Program-made: the position numbers and the translations under genes
Assembly (NCBI GenBank): GCA_024643825.1
Contig: JAHEME010000051.1
Coordinates: forward strand, 1-10,981
Direction of reading: 5' to 3'
Origin: Chloroflexota bacterium
GTDB lineage: Bacteria > Chloroflexota > Anaerolineae > Aggregatilineales > UBA3940
DNA: 10,981 nucleotides
Shown here: piece after piece, positions 6,119 to 10,981 of the stretch
Position numbering within the stretch: position 1 is the stretch's first letter
Layout of the letters: the number at the start of each line of letters is the position of its first letter
The notes under the pieces: model-generated
What the model was told of the DNA's origin: nothing
Databases searched by the model: none
Seen by the model: the letters and a program-made list of their open reading frames with translations, nothing else

Positions 6119-6303
6119 TTGAGCATGAGCTTTGCTTCAGTCTCTTTGGCCTTGGAAACGACAGGCTCTAGCCGGGGTAGAGCCAGAAGTACGAGAATGC
6201 CGATGATAACCAGTACTACCATCAGCTCGACCATGGAAAATCCCGAGCTTGAGTGCCAGTGCCGGCTCAACTGTCGAAACGAATCTTTCGATTTCGTCTT
6301 CAT
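6119..6303 (-). pseudogene. Truncated pilin gene 2 (N-terminus only) fused to Rhs fragment A
   Basis: The ATG at 6303 opens a prepilin with a 20-21-residue leader (MKTKSKDSFRQL...SSSG), followed by FSMVELMVVLVIIGILVLL and a conserved helix extension ending KLMLK. The remaining globular domain is absent. After the last pilin codon the DNA becomes Rhs sequence read in the wrong frame, and the pilin frame ends at 6034 after about 27 unrelated residues. The Rhs frame lies at -1 relative to the pilin frame. The ATG is 18 bp after the stop of HEAT-like copy 2, as in the intact HEAT-pilin pair. The ribosome-binding site is weak. The protein from SG to the junction is identical to pilin 1, but many codons differ, so this is an older paralog, not a recent copy. 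Confidence 0.85.
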
Positions 6304-6457
6304 GCTTCTTACTTCACTTGTCTATTTAACCACAAAGTGATCAGTGCTCGGGTCCCAAACCATGTTCGTTGAATTCTGTTGGAACCACTGCTCCCGGTAC
6401 TGAGTGATAGTCATGCCTAGTCTTTGCTGCTCCTCAGCCCGGACACTATCCGGTGGA
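6136..6457. repeat. 322-bp diverged spacer between the identical blocks
   Basis: This spacer holds the 5' part of truncated pilin 2 and the 3' end of HEAT-like copy 2. It is homologous to the sequence left of block 1 (HEAT end, 1616-1754) and right of block 2 (pilin start, 10839 onward), but clearly diverged from both. Confidence 0.85.
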
Positions 6458-7053
6458 ATTTCTCCGTAGTCAACACCAGTCCAGTTCACAAGTCCCTTAC
6501 GGGCAATGTCTCCAATCGTGGTGCCGCAAGCATTGACATACGTGGAGTCGTTAAGATTCTGAAGGAGGATGCCCACCACAGCATTATCAGGGGCAAGGCT
6601 ATCTTCTTTGGCTCTATAGTAGTAGCTCTGTGCCAAGGCCCTCAACGCCATTCCACGAACCTGGGCATCCGAGTCGGATACTGCATCCGTTGCAATGACC
6701 TGGTAAGCCAAGGGAGTGCCGATGAGATCCAAAGCCATAATACCGTACTGACGATTGGGAATTGGCGCGTCGACGCTGTCGATGGTCTTCCCGTCGGGAT
6801 CCAGAACTCCTACCTTCTGGATTGGCGTACTGAACAAGAACGATCGGAGTGCTGGCACGATTGCGTCGCCCATTGATCCAATCTTCCTCATCACGAGGAA
6901 CGGATCGTGGAGACCTTCTCCAGTCTCGGTGAAGAGTTTCGCTATCTCCTGTGCTGGCGGACTCGATGAAACCACAAACGTTTGATACCCGCCTTGGGCC
7001 ATTGATGGGACTGAGAATACGAAGACAAACATTGCTATTAGGAATGTTTTCAT
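6322..7053 (-). CDS. Exported HEAT-like repeat protein, copy 2
   Basis: This is a 243-residue paralog of the 1616-2350 gene, with the same signal peptide and the same first ~205 residues. After PPDSVR it switches abruptly to a diverged C-terminus (AEEQQRLGMTITQYREQWFQ... ending HFVVK). That end keeps the central LGMTITQYREQWF but differs at about 12 of 38 aligned positions and is one codon shorter. The switch point at the DNA level is 6457/6458. It is followed 18 bp later by the truncated pilin 2, so the HEAT-pilin gene order is kept here, but the pilin partner is broken. Confidence 0.85.
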   Translation of the reverse strand: MKTFLIAMFVFVFSVPSMAQGGYQTFVVSSSPPAQEIAKLFTETGEGLHDPFLVMRKIGSMGDAIVPALRSFLFSTPIQKVGVLDPDGKTIDSVDAPIPNRQYGIMALDLIGTPLAYQVIATDAVSDSDAQVRGMALRALAQSYYYRAKEDSLAPDNAVVGILLQNLNDSTYVNACGTTIGDIARKGLVNWTGVDYGEIPPDSVRAEEQQRLGMTITQYREQWFQQNSTNMVWDPSTDHFVVK

Positions 7054-7221
7054 AATACGCCTCGTTGTTTTTGGTATGCTGAAGTATATCGGAACAAGGT
7101 TAAGGACGAGACTCAGTTACCTGAGGATATGGTCATGATTTGTTGTTAGTTCAATCAGAAGCAATGCTTCCCATTGTCCAAAGAGGAGCTCGGGCCATGG
7201 ATTGCTTCGGGGTGCGCGCGT
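7054..7221. other. Upstream region of HEAT-like gene, copy 2
   Basis: This is the same sequence as 2351-2518: ribosome-binding site GAGG before the HEAT start, dyad CTCAG-TTAC-CTGAG at 7112-7125, and the frameshifted remainder of Rhs fragment C. Confidence 0.4.
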
Positions 7222-7407
7222 TCATTGGCCTCGCCAGCTGTGGTAGTACCTCGCGCCGAAATAACCGAGGTCGGTTTCAGCGTCGCGCTCCTTGGAAGTG
7301 AATTTGCAACCTTTGTACGCAGAGCCGGCGGATTTACATGTAGGCATCTGCTCTTCATAGAGATAGGAGAGGTTGTTGCCGTAGGTACCACTCCATATAG
7401 AAGCGTC
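7222..7407 (-). pseudogene. Decayed Rhs core fragment C, copy 2
   Basis: This carries the same 62-codon remnant as 2519-2704, including the TGA directly after SWRGQ and the in-frame TAG before it. The shared inactivating stop shows that the decay preceded whatever made the two copies alike. Confidence 0.8.
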
Positions 7408-7434
7408 CTAGTAATATCTCCCTATTGCGTCGGC

Positions 7435-8421
7435 TTACTTCGAAGATCTAGAAGCAGCTTTACTGAGCTTCTTGTTGAGCATAAAGAAATCCGTACTTCT
7501 GTCCCAGATATAGATTTCGATCCAGCTCCTAACGTGTTTTATTACTCGGCCACTTGCGAAATCAAAATCCTTAACTCCATCCATAGAAATGACGTCTTCG
7601 CTAACCTCTTTCTCAATATCCAACATTCCATCGCCATTTACGTCGACGTACCTGATCTTCGCTGTCCACCGATCAAAATCATTTGATGTATCCGATGGAG
7701 ACAATCCCCAATTATTGGCTTGCAGCAAATCGGTTTTGAACAGGTCGTGAAATCTCTCGCCTACTACTCCTACAAGAATTTCCTGTTCGTCCAGATAACC
7801 TGATCCATGGATCGTCTGACGGAGTCGGATTATATCCTGGCCGTTGATCTGAACGAAATTAATCTCGGGATCATTTTCTGGATACAGGTCTAGAGTGTCA
7901 AGTAGTGTGTGCTGATGTTCCGCATCGTCAAATAGGAAAAGCTTCACCAGGCCGTTTATATCGGATGCAGCCAAGAGGTAGAGGCTGTTTCTTTCACCAA
8001 TTGACTCAATGGTGTAGAGATCGTACTCGAGGTAATAACCGAAGGATTCCAGAGCTCCCTCAGGCTTGTCAGTATTAATCACAAAGTGGTTCAGATTGCG
8101 TTCCATCTCATCGTCGAAATACTGCTTGTCAGGTCTCACCCGGCTCAAATAATCAATTATGAACTTATATTTGAGATGAGAACGCAAATCTGCCAACCGT
8201 ATAGAATCCAGGGACGTTCTGCCATATAGGCGATTGAGGTACTGGTCCCTACTAATAAGCCCAGCGTGGTATAAGGCGGAAAGAGTGCTATCGTTGAACA
8301 CCCCGTTCTTATACTTGCTGTAATCGTTTAACAGCAGGCTGTCCTTGCTCTGACAAAACGGAACTGTATAGAAGATGAGGAGAGAAGCGACAACCCATGT
8401 CAATCTACAACGCATGCTCAT
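7435..8421 (-). CDS. Exported protein, candidate immunity partner of Rhs fragment B, copy 2
   Basis: The 328-residue protein is identical to that of 2732-3718: signal peptide, calcium-loop motif VDVNGDGMLDIE, and start ATG at 8421 with GGAG upstream, 17 bp after the stop of the Rhs B fragment. The upstream ATG at 8457 is the less likely start. The immunity role is inferred from position and export. Confidence 0.75.
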   Translation of the reverse strand: MSMRCRLTWVVASLLIFYTVPFCQSKDSLLLNDYSKYKNGVFNDSTLSALYHAGLISRDQYLNRLYGRTSLDSIRLADLRSHLKYKFIIDYLSRVRPDKQYFDDEMERNLNHFVINTDKPEGALESFGYYLEYDLYTIESIGERNSLYLLAASDINGLVKLFLFDDAEHQHTLLDTLDLYPENDPEINFVQINGQDIIRLRQTIHGSGYLDEQEILVGVVGERFHDLFKTDLLQANNWGLSPSDTSNDFDRWTAKIRYVDVNGDGMLDIEKEVSEDVISMDGVKDFDFASGRVIKHVRSWIEIYIWDRSTDFFMLNKKLSKAASRSSK

Positions 8422-8438
8422 TTGTAATTTCTCCAATC

Positions 8439-9404
8439 TTAGTGCAGGCCGCTCCAATTGAAGAAGATAGAACCACCGTAAACATGGAACTCAAAACCGG
8501 GAGGCTCCTCGATACTATACAAGTGCCCCAAGAAATCAATGAATGGCTCTTTATCCCAAGTTCCTGAATGCGTTGAATGGAAAAAGAGGGAGCCTCCTAT
8601 CGGATTCTCAATCAAACCGTTAATTATCCCGCTTAGCACAGCTCGCACCCTGGCCAAGCGAGCGTCATAACTTTCGAGCATCTTAGTGGGTCCATACGTC
8701 TTGCTGACCCATTCTTTCATGAACTCTTTGCCGAAATTGCTGTTAGAAGTTATGTAACCATTTAATGCATAAAAGAAAATGGCCTCCTTTACTCCGTCAT
8801 ATGCATTCTTATGATACACAACATCGCTGATACTCCTAGCATTGCCGTAGCCAGTAGCCAAGCGGTTCAATACGCTGAAGAGTATGCCCGCGATCTCTTT
8901 GGGATATAAGGCATTCGGACTCGCTTCTGAAGCCCCCAGTGCGGTCAGAAGTGTTTGATCTGCCACACTAAGGGTGTGGATTATTTGACCTACTCGACTC
9001 TGCTCCTGCCATTCTTGGTACTCCCGGTGCTGTTGCTCCAGCTGATACTGCCCGATGTCCGTCTGGTCCATTAAACTGAGTCCCACCTCATTGGACACCA
9101 TCATTCCATTGATCTCATAGCTGTATGCTCCGCTCGGGTCCACCGAGCCGATGGGATCATCTTCACAATATGCGTACGGAGACGCCCCTTGACCCATCGG
9201 GTCCCCACTCAGCCATTGTCCGCGCCAACTGTCGTAGTACCTCGCACCGAAGTAATAGAGGCCCGTTTTGGTATCGCGCTCCTTTGAGGTGAACTTATAT
9301 CTTGCATCCGGCTCTGCAGTGAACATATTTCGCCAGGACACTGACTCTTCAAACGGGTAGAAATCGTTCCATATATAAATCGATCCGGTTGATGATGGGG
9401 TCAT
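8439..9404 (-). CDS. Orphan Rhs C-terminal fragment B with SleB/CwlJ-like hydrolase tail, copy 2
   Basis: The 321 residues are identical to those of 3736-4701, including the Rhs core and the hydrolase-like tail with candidate catalytic E160. The open Rhs frame again extends without a start codon to 9536, next to the membrane protein gene. No ribosome-binding site supports independent translation. Confidence 0.85.
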   Translation of the reverse strand: MTPSSTGSIYIWNDFYPFEESVSWRNMFTAEPDARYKFTSKERDTKTGLYYFGARYYDSWRGQWLSGDPMGQGASPYAYCEDDPIGSVDPSGAYSYEINGMMVSNEVGLSLMDQTDIGQYQLEQQHREYQEWQEQSRVGQIIHTLSVADQTLLTALGASEASPNALYPKEIAGILFSVLNRLATGYGNARSISDVVYHKNAYDGVKEAIFFYALNGYITSNSNFGKEFMKEWVSKTYGPTKMLESYDARLARVRAVLSGIINGLIENPIGGSLFFHSTHSGTWDKEPFIDFLGHLYSIEEPPGFEFHVYGGSIFFNWSGLH

Positions 9405-9541
9405 TTTGACGTTGCCTAAATGGTCCTTTAGATAATAGTAGTACCTGTAAATATTACTATAGCCGTGGCAATTTTGCGCAACATTGTCTCCGTTTGCCCA
9501 GATTCTAACAAGCCAACATGAATCAACCTGCTTGGCTCAGT

Positions 9542-9814
9542 TCATCTCCAAAGAATCAACATCAGTAATCCCAGTAAAATGGAAGCGATCCCGTAAGCGA
9601 GCGTCGTTATTCTTTGTTCTTTAGAACCCAGGATCCATCCTGATCTTTTCACCCCATCTGGGAAAAAGTGTCGCAAAGTCAAAATAACCACCCCACCCCC
9701 GATAAACGCATAACCTTGATATACATGGATCGAAAACGCCATGACAAAAGTCGTCGCAACTTCTGCGTATGTGATCAGATGTGCAGTGAGTATTTTTCTG
9801 TCAATGTCATCCAT
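9542..9814 (-). CDS. Small three-helix membrane protein, candidate immunity to Rhs fragment A, copy 2
   Basis: The 90-residue protein is identical to that of 4839-5111, with the same strong ribosome-binding site overlapping the region just after the Rhs A stop. See that entry for topology and reasoning. Confidence 0.75.
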   Translation of the reverse strand: MDDIDRKILTAHLITYAEVATTFVMAFSIHVYQGYAFIGGGVVILTLRHFFPDGVKRSGWILGSKEQRITTLAYGIASILLGLLMLILWR

Positions 9815-9828
9815 AAGGTCATCCTTTC

Positions 9829-10770
9829 TTAGAATCCCAGTGGCTGAGGTGTTGGCACAAATTTTTCATAAATCGAGGCACCAAGAACACCTCCAGTCCT
9901 CCCAGCGCCAACCGGGAACCCGCCCAACGCTGAGCCCGCACCAATGGCTCCGGTGGTAAGGACATTTTCAGTCCCAGAACCGCTCTTGTAATCTCCATAC
10001 AATTGCGTGCCTGCAGCAGCATCAGTTACGTACAAAGAGACGGCTGGTCCAGCAGCGGCAACAAGACTGGCACCAGCTACTGCCGTGACACCGGCGACCG
10101 AACCCATGCCCTCAGCATAGGTGAAGTTCGAAACCGCGTCAAGCTTCAGTTTTGACATTTGTTTCGCAGTTGGCATGTTCAAGTCTGAATTCTTGTAGTC
10201 CGATTCTGCTTGTGCTTGCGCTGAATTTATAGAAGAGCCATTCGAAGGTTGCATCTGGTTCACCAAATCATTCTGGATTCCGGAGAACTTGCTCGTAAGC
10301 CAGCTACCTATTTGTGCTCCGAGAGTTGCCCAATCGGGCCACCTCCCAGTCGGATCCTCGAATCTGAGCGGGTTATCGAAGGAGTATTGGTAAGGCGACC
10401 ATGGCGCCAGAGTGCTGTCACTCGCCATACTATCTGGGCTGAGAAAACCACCGCGCCAAGAATCATAGTACCTTGCTGTCAGGTAGTCTAGTCCCGTTTC
10501 AGTGTCGCGCTCCTTAGAGGTGAACTTATATCTCCCGTCGGATGAACCTGTGCCGTTGCGGTTTGGCATTTGCTCACCATATGGATAATAGTCATTGTAA
10601 CTATCAACTCCACCACTTGAATTCAATACCATCTTTATGTCACCCAGATGATCTTTAAGATAATAATAATGGCTTATACTTCCACCGTTGTCCCTCACCT
10701 GGCCTATGTTATCCCCGTTGACCCACAGGTTTATCGTTATGTTCTCTCCATACGGTACCTCGTCAGCCAC
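9829..10770 (-). CDS. Orphan Rhs C-terminal fragment A with Gly/Ala-rich tail, copy 2
   Basis: This is the same protein as at 5126-6067. Rhs homology again begins at the pilin junction (10821), upstream of the GTG at 10770. The Rhs frame here happens to stay open through the out-of-frame pilin DNA to near the window edge (ATG at 10974). A computed gene could therefore run 9829-10974 with about 50 meaningless N-terminal residues. Those residues are pilin DNA in the wrong frame and should not be read as an Rhs domain. Confidence 0.82.
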   Translation of the reverse strand: MADEVPYGENITINLWVNGDNIGQVRDNGGSISHYYYLKDHLGDIKMVLNSSGGVDSYNDYYPYGEQMPNRNGTGSSDGRYKFTSKERDTETGLDYLTARYYDSWRGGFLSPDSMASDSTLAPWSPYQYSFDNPLRFEDPTGRWPDWATLGAQIGSWLTSKFSGIQNDLVNQMQPSNGSSINSAQAQAESDYKNSDLNMPTAKQMSKLKLDAVSNFTYAEGMGSVAGVTAVAGASLVAAAGPAVSLYVTDAAAGTQLYGDYKSGSGTENVLTTGAIGAGSALGGFPVGAGRTGGVLGASIYEKFVPTPQPLGF

Positions 10771-10821
10771 TTCCGTATTGCCGTCAGGACCATTGGCATA
10801 AAGAACGTAGTATGAACCGCC

Positions 10822-10981
10822 TTGAGCATGAGCTTTGCCTCCGTCTCTTTCGCCTTCGAAACGACAGGCTCGAGCCGGGGCAGAGCCAGAAGGACAAGAA
10901 TACCGATGATGACCAATACGACCATAAGTTCCACCATCGAGAATCCTGATGCCGATCCACACTTCTGTTTCCACGTACTTA
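10822..10981 (-). pseudogene. Truncated pilin gene 3 (N-terminus only, start outside window) fused to Rhs fragment A
   Basis: The pilin frame enters from the right edge with leader residues STWKQKCGSASG and then the same FSMVELMVVLVIIGILVLL signal/helix as pilins 1 and 2, up to KLMLK. It then runs into Rhs DNA out of frame and ends at 10737. The leader differs from both other pilins. Codon choice differs from both at many positions although the mature residues are identical. The start codon lies beyond 10981. Confidence 0.83.

Larger units (their letters stand above)
1755..6135. repeat. 4381-bp direct repeat, copy 1
   Basis: This block recurs 4703 bp downstream at 6458-10838. Every reading frame on both strands that I compared is the same, and there is no length change. 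The left edge lies inside the HEAT-like gene (first mismatch at 1754/6457). The right edge lies inside the pilin N-terminus (first mismatch at 6136/10839). The ends carry no terminal inverted repeats, target duplications or transposase, so it is not an insertion sequence. It holds Rhs fragments A, B and C, the two candidate immunity genes and most of the HEAT-like gene. Confidence 0.93.
6458..10838. repeat. 4381-bp direct repeat, copy 2
   Basis: This is the second member of the tandem pair described for 1755-6135. Beyond its right edge the sequence remains recognisable as pilin but diverges immediately. Further units to the right of the window are likely, because the truncated pilin 3 implies another HEAT-pilin type junction there (inference). 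Confidence 0.93.

Noticed and set aside
1755..10838. Composite transposon or insertion sequence
   Set aside because: There is no transposase, no terminal inverted repeats and no target-site duplications at the block edges, and the edges lie inside homologous genes.
10771..10974. N-terminal extension of Rhs fragment A copy 2 from an ATG at 10974
   Set aside because: The added part beyond 10821 is the pilin N-terminus read in the wrong frame. The equivalent extension is not open in copy 1 in the same form.
1..10981. CRISPR array, tRNA or rRNA genes
   Set aside because: There are no short regularly spaced repeats and no recognisable RNA gene sequences. The only large repeats are the two 4.4-kb blocks.

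Overview
All supported genes in this window lie on the minus strand, so the biological reading order runs from high to low coordinates. The window suggests an uncultured Gram-negative-type bacterium of moderate GC. It has a type IV pilus/pseudopilus operon, exported HEAT-like proteins and Rhs polymorphic-toxin fragments ending in KERDTETGLDY-type core motifs. That mix resembles what is seen in FCB-group and candidate-phylum genomes, but the sequence gives no firm taxonomic marker and this placement is weak.

Left part (1-1577), read right to left: an intact type IV pilin/pseudopilin gene, a prepilin peptidase (GspO/PilD family), and at the window edge the first 67 codons of a probable GspE/PilB assembly ATPase. 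This is a compact pilus/secretion operon. Upstream of the intact pilin is a gene for an exported HEAT-like protein.

The rest (1755-10838) is dominated by two tandem copies of a 4381-bp block. They are offset by exactly 4703 bp and show no difference I could find. Each block reads: a headless Rhs C-terminal fragment (A) with a glycine/alanine-rich tail; a 90-residue three-helix membrane protein, the candidate immunity partner of A; a second headless Rhs fragment (B) whose tail resembles SleB/CwlJ cell-wall hydrolases; an exported protein, the candidate immunity partner of B; a decayed third Rhs core fragment (C); and the HEAT-like gene. This looks like an array of orphan toxin/immunity cassettes. 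No full-length Rhs protein is present.

At the upstream end of each block, Rhs fragment A is joined to the first ~48 codons of a pilin gene, in a different reading frame. There are therefore three pilin N-termini in the window: one intact gene and two truncated ones. They encode the same protein over 41 codons but differ at about half of the codons, all synonymously. The 322 bp between the two identical blocks (pilin N-terminus 2 plus the HEAT C-terminus of copy 2) is homologous to both outer flanks but diverged from both. A single simple tandem duplication does not explain this. Recombination or gene conversion between older paralogous loci, or an assembly chimera, must be considered.
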